Assembly (NCBI RefSeq): GCF_963675395.1
Contig: NZ_OY776223.1
Location: forward strand, 2,976,001 to 3,040,000
Length of the DNA stretch: 64,000 bases
DNA from: an uncultured Vibrio sp.
GTDB lineage: Bacteria; Pseudomonadota; Gammaproteobacteria; Enterobacterales; Vibrionaceae
Reading direction: 5' to 3'
The notes below the pieces were generated by a model, which was not told where the DNA came from, made no database searches, and was given only the letters and a program-made list of their open reading frames with translations. Each line of letters opens with the position of its first letter. The first letter of the stretch is position 1. The translations under genes and the position numbers were made by a program. Of this stretch, positions 44,937 to 53,633 are shown in pieces.

Positions 44937-46582
44937 TATTTTTGCCCTCTGACAGGTACCGGATCGCTGGTTTCGTCTTCTCCAAACACGAGTGAGTTTG
45001 GTTTTTCGTTTAGTTGTTTAAGGACTGGCTTAAACTCGGTCATTACGCTCTCGAGCTCTTTGAGTGTGGACTCCATTTCGCTGTACATGGTTGAATTCGG
45101 GCCGTAACCATCGAGCGTTTTTTGTAGCTGTTGCAGACTCTGGCGGATGTCCGCTGGGATTTGCTGAGTATCGTTCTGACTTAACAGCTTATCGATACTG
45201 TTTGCTACGCGCTCAGCGGAAGCCAAAGTCCGTTCAGAGGTTTTCAGCGTCTCGTTTAACGAGTTTAGCGTGTCTTCCATTGGCAACTTGTTGAGCTTAT
45301 CCAGGAAGTCATTGACTTGTTTTTGAACCTGAGCAAATCCACCACGCATGGTTGGGAACACTTCTAAGCCCAAAAATTCGTCTGGTACGTATTTCTCTGC
45401 ATCTGGATAGAAATCGGTATCGATGTATAACGCTCCGGTAATCAAGCTACCTGTTTTCAACGTACCGCGAAGACCTTTGGCAAATTCCTGTTTCAAACTT
45501 TCGCTGTAGTCAGACATTGAATCTGTGTGGAAATGCTCGAATAAGCGGCCTAACTCGATACGAACCAACACCGGAATTCTTTTCACTGAAAAACTTTCTT
45601 CTTGAGTTGGGAAGCGTAACGGTACTCGCGTTACGGTACCAATGCGCAGGCCTCGGTACTCGACAGGTGCTTTCGCTTTAAGACCTCGCACAGACTCATC
45701 AAACAACATGACAAACTCGATGTATTCGTCGTACATGCCTTCACGGAGTTGTTTAACATCATCGTATAAGCGAAAACTTGCCAACTCGTCTGTTAAGGGC
45801 TCACCCGAGCCTATCCCCGGAATGGAGTCAAAGGTTACACCACCTGTCAGCAAGCTTTCAATAGAGCCAAATTTTAATTCAAAGCCTTCGGTATTGAGTT
45901 GTAAATCAACGCCGGAATTGAGCCAAAACTTGGTTCGGGTACGGACTAAATTGTCGTATGGCTTAAAGATAAACAGCTGATAAAGTGCCTGACGGGAGTC
46001 CACATCAAAACTGGTTTTCTCCACGCGTCCAACGGTAAAACCTTTAAAAATGACCGGGTCACCGACCCCCAGTTTTCCAGCTTCACGGTGAGTTAAGATG
46101 AGTCTCAGGCCTTCAGCATCGGGAGCGGCAACAGGCGGCACATCAAGTACCGTAAATTTTTCTTTCTCTTGAGCTGATTTCCCTGGTTGCAGCTGAATAT
46201 AGGCGCCAGAAAGTAAAGTCTCTAATCCCGAGACACCTTCACGGCCAATACGAGGTTTGACGACCCAAAACATGGTGTCGTCCTTAAGCATACGCGCCGC
46301 ATCTTTGTTCATTTGTGCTTTAGCGATAATGTGATCGTAATTTTCGCTGAGTGTGACTTCGGTAATCACGCCAACTTTTACATTGAGCGCTCTTATCTCG
46401 GTCTTGCCAGCTTCAATGCCATCGGCTGTCGGTAGCTGCAATGTGATTTGTGGGCCGGTACTGTTGATGTATTGAAACAGCATCCACGCTCCCATGACTA
46501 ACGCAAGGATCGGAACGACCCAAATAGCAGAAATCTGCTTTTGCGGTTTTATTCGAGCGGTTGTGTTGTTCTCATCACTCAT
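44936..46582 (-). CDS. pqiB: PqiB, MCE-domain lipid transport protein
   Basis: PqiB spans the periplasm as a hexameric tube of MCE domains. The 548-residue product (E. coli 546) has one N-terminal membrane helix (AIWVVPILALVMGAWMLF) and three MCE domains starting at about residues 35 (GPQITLQLPTADGIEAGKTEIR), 155 and 280, then a long helical C-terminus (about 420-520) that forms the needle. It overlaps pqiA by 8 bases and pqiC by one. Confidence 0.94.
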   Translation of the reverse strand: MSDENNTTARIKPQKQISAIWVVPILALVMGAWMLFQYINSTGPQITLQLPTADGIEAGKTEIRALNVKVGVITEVTLSENYDHIIAKAQMNKDAARMLKDDTMFWVVKPRIGREGVSGLETLLSGAYIQLQPGKSAQEKEKFTVLDVPPVAAPDAEGLRLILTHREAGKLGVGDPVIFKGFTVGRVEKTSFDVDSRQALYQLFIFKPYDNLVRTRTKFWLNSGVDLQLNTEGFELKFGSIESLLTGGVTFDSIPGIGSGEPLTDELASFRLYDDVKQLREGMYDEYIEFVMLFDESVRGLKAKAPVEYRGLRIGTVTRVPLRFPTQEESFSVKRIPVLVRIELGRLFEHFHTDSMSDYSESLKQEFAKGLRGTLKTGSLITGALYIDTDFYPDAEKYVPDEFLGLEVFPTMRGGFAQVQKQVNDFLDKLNKLPMEDTLNSLNETLKTSERTLASAERVANSIDKLLSQNDTQQIPADIRQSLQQLQKTLDGYGPNSTMYSEMESTLKELESVMTEFKPVLKQLNEKPNSLVFGEDETSDPVPVRGQK

Positions 46583-47897
46583 ATTTGGCTTTCTCTTTTA
46601 AATGGTCAGGCAGCGGCTCTTGCCGATCACTTTGCAGCGTGTGCCACAATAAGCGCGAGTCAAAAATCATGGCAGAGAGCATGGTGAAAATAACCACTGC
46701 AGCAAAAGACAACGCGGCAGGGCCCGGATAAATCGCCATCAGGTTTTGCAACTGAACCAGAGCAACTAAAATAGCGACGACAAAAATATCAATCATTGAC
46801 CAACGGCCAATAAATTCGGTTAAACGATATATCTTCAAGCGTGAAATACTTGCTTCCGGTGGAAGGTATCGCGCTTTTTGTGCTTGGGTATACAACCACG
46901 CGAGTGCGAACATTTTCGCCAGAGGAATGAAAACGCTGGCGAAGAAGATCACCATCGCAATCGGGTAGGAGCCTAGGTGCCAGAGCAATATTACGCCTTC
47001 CATGATGGTTGAACCTTCTGAGTGGCCAAGGCTGACGGTGTACATCATTGGGTAAAGGTTAGCTGGAATATAAAAGACGATCGACGCAAATAACAATGCC
47101 CACGCTTTTTGTAAGTTGTCGGCAGGATTGTATTTATGAAGCGGACTTTTACAGCGAATGCAGGCTTGATCTTCAATACGATTAATCTGGTGGCAAGCAT
47201 GACAACCAATATGGTTATGATTGTGGTGGGTATCGCCTTCAGAGACATCTGACACCTCTACGGCTGGAATAAAGTGACCCCACAACCAACTCTTATCGAC
47301 CATCGAAATGCACTTTACAACCAAAACAGTATAAACGCAGAAAGCCCAGAAAGAAGTTCCCATGCCGATATCGGCAAGCGACGCGATTTTGATTAAGCTG
47401 ACCAACACACCAATCAAAAACACATCGACCATCAACCAGGGTTCGACCTTAAATAGAATGCGACACAAGACTTTTGCCATCCTCTGTTGCTTCGTAGAGG
47501 GGGAGCGCTTAAGTGTTTTCAATGCTTCAAAATGGAGAAAAAGAATTAACCCCACATAGATGGTAGGCAAGACAACAACTGTTGCTAATAGCAGTATACC
47601 AAGCAGGACATTTTTGAATTCGGCCAGCATTTTGGCTGCGTGCAGTAACGTGATCTCTTGAGATAAGCCTTGCACACTAAAAGACATAAAAGGAAACGAG
47701 ATGCTGAGTACGAGCATGATCAAGCATGCCGAAGAAATAGCAATGACACTTTGATATGGCTTCGCGTTAACTTTCGTCAGTGAATGAGAACAGCGAGGGC
47801 ACTGGGCTTTTTGTCCTTGCTCTATCTCAGGAATACGGACAACGAGACCACATTCTTCACATGAAATTAACTGACTTGAATTTGGTTGAGTACTCAT
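46575..47897 (-). CDS. pqiA: PqiA inner-membrane protein
   Basis: PqiA is the membrane partner of PqiB. The 440-residue product has two repeats of a paraquat-inducible-A domain, each preceded by a zinc-ribbon: C-E-E-C with C-P-R-C at residues 14-36, and CHACHQINRIEDQACIRC near 230. Four membrane helices per repeat are expected. It is the first gene of pqiABC. A 226-bp gap separates it from tsdA and must hold its promoter. Confidence 0.92.
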   Translation of the reverse strand: MSTQPNSSQLISCEECGLVVRIPEIEQGQKAQCPRCSHSLTKVNAKPYQSVIAISSACLIMLVLSISFPFMSFSVQGLSQEITLLHAAKMLAEFKNVLLGILLLATVVVLPTIYVGLILFLHFEALKTLKRSPSTKQQRMAKVLCRILFKVEPWLMVDVFLIGVLVSLIKIASLADIGMGTSFWAFCVYTVLVVKCISMVDKSWLWGHFIPAVEVSDVSEGDTHHNHNHIGCHACHQINRIEDQACIRCKSPLHKYNPADNLQKAWALLFASIVFYIPANLYPMMYTVSLGHSEGSTIMEGVILLWHLGSYPIAMVIFFASVFIPLAKMFALAWLYTQAQKARYLPPEASISRLKIYRLTEFIGRWSMIDIFVVAILVALVQLQNLMAIYPGPAALSFAAVVIFTMLSAMIFDSRLLWHTLQSDRQEPLPDHLKEKAKYE

Positions 47898-48085
47898 GGA
47901 ATAGGATTGTAAATCATTTGTCCAAACAAGACTCTGTTTTACAGCAGATACTTATATAAGGCAAAGCTTTTAACACAAATTATACTTGCATTGTAGTGAC
48001 TAATTAGTGTAGGTGATTTCCATGTGTGTAATTATTTTGTGTGCAAATAAATTGTACGCAAAGTAGGTAGAAAGGGAAGGAAGAG

Positions 48086-48117
48086 AATACCCGCTCCACA
48101 TTATCGGAACAGGTATT
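48086..48117 (-). terminator. Hairpin after tsdA
   Basis: AATACCCGCTCC and GGAACAGGTATT can pair over 12 bp (two T-G) around an 8-base loop, 6 bases after the tsdA stop on the minus strand. A clear T run does not follow, so it could be a weak terminator or an RNA-end stabiliser. Confidence 0.5.
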
Positions 48118-48123
48118 GTTACC

Positions 48124-49176
48124 TTATTCAACCGTACTGCTTTCAAACGCATTGGCGCCCAATTGTTTACCGTTGAGTGTTTTTCCGTAGTAGCCTTGAT
48201 GCTGATGGTATTTTTCAGCGTTCGCGGCGACATTGCCTTTAAAACGAGGATCTTGAGGGCGCTCGTGGCTATTAACATATGCAGCCACATCCCACGCTTC
48301 TTGCTCGGTTAACTGTACGCTTTTTCCAAGCGGCATATTTTCGTAAATAAAGTAAGCTGCGGTATTGATACGGTGCATACCAGCGCCCCAGTTATAGGCG
48401 TTTGCGCCCCACAGTGGTGGGATGTAAGAGTTGCCATCGCTGTCTTTTATGCCTGAACCATCAACGCTATGGCAGGTTTCACAATTCTTTGCGTAAACCA
48501 ACGCGCCTCGCTCAGGGGACGGTGATTGCTCTGGTGTCGGTAATTTCGGGTAGCCACGACCAGCAAGTTTACCGCGCTCTTCTACAGGTAACGCCTGAGC
48601 AATGGTTTCTGGCAGCGGGAAGTCGGGTGCCTTTCCGCCCGTTTGCAGTGTTTTGGCGTCTATCTCAGGAATTGGTTCATCGCTCATGCCATACTGGTCC
48701 AGCAAGCCACCCATGGCTAGCCAGTAGGCGTAAGAACTCAGCGCGATAATCTCTGGTGAATCATAAGCTGGTGCTTTACCGTTCATGGAATATTCGAAGC
48801 AGCCCTGGATACGGTCGGCGTAACTGTTGACGCGGTCGTTTTTCTTACGATAAGCCGGGTATGCCATATAAGCGGCCCATAATGGTGCCGCATTGGCTTT
48901 ACGTCCTGCTTCCATATGGCAGTTCACACAATTTTGCTCATTGCCCACGTACTTTCCGCGCATCTGCTGAGAGTTCACAAACAGCGAATAGCCGCGTTTT
49001 ACTTGCTCACCAAATTCGGTATTGGCAATGGTGCTAAGATCGCGTGGTTGCAAATAGTCACTTTTGGCTTCTTTTTCAACTGCTGGCAGTTCTTTTTGGC
49101 GATCAGGTAGTGAGTCGTCCGCTATCGCAACTGCAGAAATGGCAGGTAACACAAGCAAAGAATAGAAACGTTTCAT
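48124..49176 (-). CDS. tsdA: Dihaem cytochrome TsdA (thiosulfate dehydrogenase/tetrathionate reductase)
   Basis: TsdA interconverts thiosulfate and tetrathionate in the periplasm. The 350-residue product has a signal peptide (cleavage near AIA-D20), two haem sites CVNCH (83-87) and CETCH (232-236), and between them Cys126 in RIQGCFEYSMNG, the motif that gives TsdA its unusual His/Cys haem ligation. This Cys separates TsdA from ordinary dihaem cytochromes. Some TsdA proteins work mainly as tetrathionate reductases; direction cannot be read from sequence. It follows tsdB by 8 bp. Confidence 0.88.
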   Translation of the reverse strand: MKRFYSLLVLPAISAVAIADDSLPDRQKELPAVEKEAKSDYLQPRDLSTIANTEFGEQVKRGYSLFVNSQQMRGKYVGNEQNCVNCHMEAGRKANAAPLWAAYMAYPAYRKKNDRVNSYADRIQGCFEYSMNGKAPAYDSPEIIALSSYAYWLAMGGLLDQYGMSDEPIPEIDAKTLQTGGKAPDFPLPETIAQALPVEERGKLAGRGYPKLPTPEQSPSPERGALVYAKNCETCHSVDGSGIKDSDGNSYIPPLWGANAYNWGAGMHRINTAAYFIYENMPLGKSVQLTEQEAWDVAAYVNSHERPQDPRFKGNVAANAEKYHQHQGYYGKTLNGKQLGANAFESSTVE

Positions 49177-49184
49177 ATCTGCTC

Positions 49185-49796
49185 CTAATAACGTAATGAG
49201 GCAAAGTAGTGGGAAAGATTTTCGATCTCTTTATCAGTGAGATTCTTTGCGATGGTGCTCATCATATTGAGCGGGTCACCACTACGAGTGCCATTTTTCC
49301 ACGCCATTAATTGTGTTTTTAAATAGTCGGCATGTTGACTGGCTAGGCGAGGGAACTTGTCGACCCCCATCCCGCTGGCACCGTGACAAGTGGCACAAGC
49401 GGGAATGTTGCGATCCCAATCTCCCTGAAAGATCAACTTACGATAAGGGCTGCGAATGTCGGCTTGGTCGCCGCGTTTCTCTGGGTTTGAGAACTCATAA
49501 CTTGGTAGGCTTGCATAGTACTCAAGTACCTCTTTACGAACGTTCGGGTCGCTCACTTCTTGAGCCATACCTTGCATGACCGCATTTTGTCGTTCACCAC
49601 TAAGGAATAGTTCTATTTGAGTGTTGAGGTAGTTGGCGTTTAAACCAGCAATCATCGGCGCGATATTTGCTTGGCCCATGCCATCTTGACCATGACAGCC
49701 GCTACATACGCCGACCTTTTCGGGAATAGACGAGGCGTTAGCCCCCATTGTGGTGGCCAGCAAACAGGCTGTGACCACTGAAAGAACTTTTGACAT
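49185..49796 (-). CDS. tsdB: Dihaem cytochrome c, TsdB-like electron partner
   Basis: The 203-residue product has a signal peptide (VLSVVTACLLATTMGANA) and two CXXCH sites, CSGCH (31-35) and CATCH (134-138), in two c4-like halves. In tsdBA operons TsdB passes electrons to or from TsdA. The ATG at 49796 lies about 69 bp from a palindromic box shared with the ttr promoter. Confidence 0.85.
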   Translation of the reverse strand: MSKVLSVVTACLLATTMGANASSIPEKVGVCSGCHGQDGMGQANIAPMIAGLNANYLNTQIELFLSGERQNAVMQGMAQEVSDPNVRKEVLEYYASLPSYEFSNPEKRGDQADIRSPYRKLIFQGDWDRNIPACATCHGASGMGVDKFPRLASQHADYLKTQLMAWKNGTRSGDPLNMMSTIAKNLTDKEIENLSHYFASLRY

Positions 49797-49839
49797 GCTG
49801 ACTCACTTTGTCTATTTATAATCGCAATATTGTCTTCTT

Positions 49840-49845
49840 TATCAA
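49840..49845 (-). promoter_or_regulatory. Possible -35 element of the tsdB promoter
   Basis: On the minus strand TTGATA is followed after about 17-18 bases by ATTATA/TTATAA. It lies about 20 bp downstream of the palindromic box, a usual place for an activator. Confidence 0.4.
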
Positions 49846-49859
49846 TAAATGGCGGTATT

Positions 49860-49871
49860 GTGGATTTCCAC
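49860..49871 (-). promoter_or_regulatory. Palindromic box upstream of tsdB (candidate TtrR site)
   Basis: GTGGATTTCCAC is an inverted repeat (GTGGA and TCCAC two bases apart). The same 12 bases, plus two flanking bases, occur at 51058-51069 before ttrB, in the same orientation and at nearly the same distance from the gene. Outside the box, ATA and CG are also shared. Confidence 0.65.
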
Positions 49872-50013
49872 ATTTCTTGTCGGAATGACGATGGGTTTGT
49901 TCGCCGCTTTATTGACAGCCTTCGATAAGTTTAGAAAGCGTAGAGAATGAAGGTGTGAAGAGCTGCGCAAATTGGTAGCTCTTGTTGGGTCAACCTGTTT
50001 TGAAACTTTGGTA

Positions 50014-50258
50014 TTATGCTTTGCGGATTTTAGCGGGTAGTGATTGACGTGCCGCAGCGCCAACAACCCAATCCAATAACACGCCTCTTCTTTGAGTCTT
50101 TGCAGCGACGACTTTACCCGAACATCACCCGATGCGAGTACAACGGTTTTATTAACAAACAGAGCCGCTTCACCCGTTTGGGTATGAACACCAAATTCAC
50201 CGCTTTGCTCATTCACGATGACATACGGATCAGAATCAGACAGTGCTTCGCCCTCGAA
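50014..50258 (-). pseudogene. ttrA: Remnant of ttrA (tetrathionate reductase large subunit)
   Basis: On the minus strand, 50258 to 50082 reads as a TtrA-like internal piece (VIVNEQSGEFGV, VRVKSSLQRLKEEA), and 50082 to 50014 reads in another frame as a TtrA-like C-terminus (LDWVVGAAARQSLPAKIRKA followed by a stop). As I recall the Salmonella protein, the first piece matches its middle and the second its last 20 residues. Everything between, the N-terminal half and the whole of ttrC are missing. TtrA is about 1000 residues, so only about 80 remain. Confidence 0.65.
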
Positions 50259-50986
50259 TGGCAGCTTGTCCGTTTATGTGGCTAGTAAAACGTTCATCCA
50301 TACCGATATAAAACACATGCGGCTTAGTGCCTTCATTAGGTTTAAGCACTTTAATCTCGTGTTGATGTTCCGCGATTAAGCGGCGAATTTCGCTGGATGG
50401 GTGATTTAAATCGCCAATCACACGTGCGCCGCCAACACAGGTCTCCACACAAGCTGGCAGCAAGCCTTGTTCTAAACGATGAGCGCAGAAGGTGCATTTA
50501 TTTGCTGTCAGTGTGTCTTCATTAATGAAACGAGCATCGTAAGGGCGCAATACGCACAGGCGACGCAGCGGCTGTTGTCCACCATTACGATTCCATCTTC
50601 GCGCTGAAAAGTCGCCTGGACGGGACAAACTGCCACGCAGGGCGGGTTGTCACAGTGGTTACAAAGGCGAGGGAGCATAAAGGATTTAGATTCTTGAGTG
50701 GTGGTAGAACCATCATCGAGCGTCACCTCGTATTGTTTTACAGTGGTTCGGAACTGGCCGATAGGCGCTTGGTTTTCAATACTGCAACCCACGGTACATG
50801 CTGGCAGCCGACACATTTACGTAAATCAATCACCATGGCATAACGCTTACCGACTTGTCCTTTTCAGTCGGCGGAGTGGTTATTGCGAATAACACTTTCT
50901 GCTGTTGCAGTACCAATGCCTGTAATTGGGATTAGCGCGGCACCCGCTGTGATGGCACTGAGAAAGCGACGTTTGGTGGAATCCAT
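50236..50986 (-). pseudogene. ttrB: ttrB (tetrathionate reductase iron-sulfur subunit), inactivated
   Basis: The frame starts MDSTKRRFLSAITAGAAL, a twin-arginine signal, but meets a TGA at 50864-50866. It resumes [16 protein letters not shown], shifts frame near 50800 (one base lost after VGCQ), continues [24 protein letters not shown] and [15 protein letters not shown], and shifts again near 50545 where about 10 bases are lost, removing the last Cys of a 4Fe-4S site before [10 protein letters not shown]. It ends CVETCVGGARVIGD and FYIGMDERF. Three separate lesions make a functional product very unlikely. Confidence 0.88.
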
Positions 50987-51057
50987 CACTCACCTGCTTT
51001 TGGTTGTATTTGAACTGTCTGATTCCATTGTGAGAAATGCCGCGTGAGGCCGATATA

Positions 51058-51069
51058 GTGGATTTCCAC
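51058..51069 (-). promoter_or_regulatory. Palindromic box between ttrB and ttrS (candidate TtrR site)
   Basis: GTGGATTTCCAC, identical to 49860-49871. Centred about 77 bp before the ttrB start and about 100 bp before ttrS. A second palindrome, AGATCAA-AC-TTGATCT, lies at 51076-51091. Confidence 0.65.
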
Positions 51070-51164
51070 ATACCCAGATCAAACTTGATCTAAAACAAAT
51101 GTGGTTTAAGGGATGTAACTGTTATTCTTGTTGCATCAATTTCGACGGAGCGATTCGATTCATC

Positions 51165-53000
51165 ATGAAAAAAACGCCACGGTTGTTTCAACTTTGGATG
51201 CTTTGCTTGGCTGTATTGTCACCTTTGGTTCTGGCGAGCTATTTGCCACAGACTGAGCAACAAGGCGTTAAGCCGTCGCAAGTCAAACAGCAAGAGACAA
51301 AGCAGAGCGTTGAAATCGGCGTATTGGCGATACGTGGCCACCTCCATGCTGAGCAGAGGTGGCAACCGACGATCGATTGGCTGAATCAACAAATTTCCGA
51401 TGTGCATTTCGTTCTTCATCCACTCAACTTAGATGAGATGGGAGAAGCGGTGAAGTTGCAGACCATGGACTTCATCTTAACCAACCCCGGCCAAGCGGTA
51501 CGTTTAGGCAGGCAATACGCGCTTTCATGGATGGCCACATTGACCAGTCGCGCACCGCAAAACTCCAACTATGGCATTGGCTCAGCGCTGGTGGTTCGTA
51601 CCAGTTCACGCTATCAAACACTGCAAGACGTATCGGGATTGACAGTGGCTGCAGTATCAGAAAACGCCTTTGGTGGTTACTTAACTTTACGCTACCAAAT
51701 TGTAGAAATGGGACTGGATCCGAATGACTTCTTTACTGATGTTCGCTATCTCGGCTTTCCTATTGATGCCAACCTCTACCAATTGCGTGATGGCAATGTG
51801 GAAGCTGCTGTTGTACCCGCCTGTCTATTGGAACAGATGCAAAGCGAAGGGCTGTTGCAGCAAGGCAACTACCGAGTTTTGAATCAACAGCCGAGCGAAG
51901 GTACACCATGTACGGTATCGACGCCGCTATATCCTAACTGGTCGTTTGCCAAAACTGAGAAGGGCTCCTCTAAGCTGGCTAAAAGAGTCGCTCAGGTGTT
52001 GCTTGCTGTGCCAGCAGATCATCCTGCCAGTATTGCGGCAGGTGCGTCGGGATGGACATCACCAGTGAGTTTGCTAAGCATTGACAAACTTTATCAGGCG
52101 CTAGACCTTCACCCTCTGCAACAACCATGGTGGCATGATGCGTTACGTTGGCTGAGGAACCATCAAGAATGGGCGTGGGCGCTGTTCCTTTTTGTGATTG
52201 TGTTGAATGGTTACCACTTTTGGCTTGAGTATCGTTTTAGTAAAAGCAAGCAGGCGTTGGAGCAGACTTCTCTGAGGCTGAAAGAGAAAAGCGAGCAGTT
52301 GGAGCATTCGCAGAGAGTCGCGATTGTCGGAGAAATTGGTAGCAGTCTGGCCCATGAATTAAATCAGCCGTTGGCAGCAATTCGTAACTACAGCGAGGGT
52401 GGGCTACTTCGCTTAGCTAAGAAACGCCCCCACGAAGATATTGTTCCTGTACTGGAGAAAATTCAGGAGCAAGTAGAAAGAGCCGATGCGATCATTCAGC
52501 GCTTAAGAACCTTAATCCGCAAACGCAGTGTCGACAAAACGCCGTGTGATATTCAAGCGCTAATCGATGACACGATCGAGCTGCTTCATTTTCGCCTGCA
52601 AAAGCAGAATGTATCCATCGTAACCAGTTGCGAAGGAGAAATACATCCTATATTGGCGGATGCTGTGGGCGTCCAGCAGGTTTTGGTTAATGTGATCAAC
52701 AACGCGATTGATGCTTGTGCTTTGTTTCAGGAGAAATATCACTCTTCTGGCTATCAAGGTAAAATTGCACTGCATAGTGACTATCAGGCGAATCAGCTTT
52801 CCATTCGTGTGTTGGATAATGGCACCGGATTACAGCAAGAAAACCCCACTCAAGCGTTTGTGACCAATAAAGCAGAAGGGCTTGGGTTGGGGCTGGCAAT
52901 TTGTCGTGATGTCATGGAATTACACGATGGCGAGTTTCTCATCCATTCAACTACGCCGCACGGCTGTGTGGTTGAGCTTGTGTTCCCATATCAAATGTAA
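51165..53000 (+). CDS. ttrS: Tetrathionate-responsive sensor kinase TtrS
   Basis: TtrS senses tetrathionate in the periplasm and phosphorylates TtrR. The product (611 residues from ATG 51165) has a signal/anchor, a PhnD-like periplasmic binding domain (about 45-320; IGVLAIRGHLHAEQRWQPTI), a membrane helix (WAWALFLFVIVLNGYHFWL), then HisKA with phospho-His in SSLAHELNQPLAAIRNY and an HATPase domain (NVINNAIDAC, LDNGTGL, EGLGLGLAICRD). An upstream ATG at 51099 gives 22 extra residues without signal-peptide form, so 51165 is preferred although its ribosome site is weak. The gene is intact. Confidence 0.88.
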   Translation: MKKTPRLFQLWMLCLAVLSPLVLASYLPQTEQQGVKPSQVKQQETKQSVEIGVLAIRGHLHAEQRWQPTIDWLNQQISDVHFVLHPLNLDEMGEAVKLQTMDFILTNPGQAVRLGRQYALSWMATLTSRAPQNSNYGIGSALVVRTSSRYQTLQDVSGLTVAAVSENAFGGYLTLRYQIVEMGLDPNDFFTDVRYLGFPIDANLYQLRDGNVEAAVVPACLLEQMQSEGLLQQGNYRVLNQQPSEGTPCTVSTPLYPNWSFAKTEKGSSKLAKRVAQVLLAVPADHPASIAAGASGWTSPVSLLSIDKLYQALDLHPLQQPWWHDALRWLRNHQEWAWALFLFVIVLNGYHFWLEYRFSKSKQALEQTSLRLKEKSEQLEHSQRVAIVGEIGSSLAHELNQPLAAIRNYSEGGLLRLAKKRPHEDIVPVLEKIQEQVERADAIIQRLRTLIRKRSVDKTPCDIQALIDDTIELLHFRLQKQNVSIVTSCEGEIHPILADAVGVQQVLVNVINNAIDACALFQEKYHSSGYQGKIALHSDYQANQLSIRVLDNGTGLQQENPTQAFVTNKAEGLGLGLAICRDVMELHDGEFLIHSTTPHGCVVELVFPYQM

Positions 53001-53018
53001 CAGGAGTAGGAGCATTCA

Positions 53019-53627
53019 ATGACCAACAGTGAAAAAAAACGGCCCGTTTATGTGGTCGATGATGATGAATCGGTACGTGATTCGCTGGTTTTTATGCTGG
53101 AGGAGCATGATTTCAACGTCGAGACTTTTGCTGACGGACAGTCTTTCCTTGATGGGGTAGACATTCATCAGGCGGGGTGTGTGATTCTAGATAGCCGCAT
53201 GCCTAACCTTCGTGGTCAGCAGGTGCATCAAATCCTGAACCAGGCTAATAGTCCAATCTCGGTGATCTACCTGACGGGGCATGGTGATGTACCGATGGCC
53301 GTCGATGCATTGCAGTCGGGGGCGGTCAACTTCTTTCAGAAGCCAGTCAAAGGCGATGAGTTGGCACAAGCCATTTTGCAAGGTCAGGTGCTATCGGCAG
53401 CCAGCCTTGATATGGCCGCAGCAAAATCGGCCTATACGTCGCTAACGCCTCGTGAAAAGGATATTTTACGTTTGATCATCGAAGGCAAGCGCAACATCCG
53501 CATTGCCGATGAACTGTGTATTGCCATGAGAACGGTCGAGGTACATCGCGCCAGTTTAATGAAAAAGTTTTCAGCCAAAACGGTCGCAGAGCTGGCTTAC
53601 ATTTATGGTAAGTTAACGCTCCAGTAA
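53019..53627 (+). CDS. ttrR: Response regulator TtrR (FixJ/NarL type)
   Basis: TtrR activates the ttr genes when phosphorylated by TtrS. The 202-residue protein has a receiver domain with acidic pocket DDD (14-16), phospho-acceptor Asp58 in VILDSRMP, Thr in YLTGHGD and Lys in QKPV, then a LuxR-type helix-turn-helix (LTPREKDILRLIIEG, AMRTVEVHRASLMKK, about 142-184). It starts 18 bp after ttrS with AGGAG upstream. The gene is intact although most ttr structural genes are lost. Confidence 0.9.
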   Translation: MTNSEKKRPVYVVDDDESVRDSLVFMLEEHDFNVETFADGQSFLDGVDIHQAGCVILDSRMPNLRGQQVHQILNQANSPISVIYLTGHGDVPMAVDALQSGAVNFFQKPVKGDELAQAILQGQVLSAASLDMAAAKSAYTSLTPREKDILRLIIEGKRNIRIADELCIAMRTVEVHRASLMKKFSAKTVAELAYIYGKLTLQ

Positions 53628-53633
53628 ATGGGC

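Noticed and set aside
49842..50216. 124-codon minus-strand frame as a new gene
   Set aside because: Its first half matches a TtrA internal piece, and the TtrA-like C-terminus is found in another frame, so it is part of a pseudogene remnant; the rest has no family features or ribosome site.
50864..50866. In-frame TGA in ttrB as a possible selenocysteine codon
   Set aside because: It lies just after the signal peptide, not at a catalytic Cys, and two frameshifts follow in the same gene, so decay is the better explanation.
51076..51091. Palindrome AGATCAA-AC-TTGATCT as an FNR site
   Set aside because: The FNR consensus is TTGAT-N4-ATCAA; here the half-sites are in the opposite order and two bases apart, so an FNR call is not supported.
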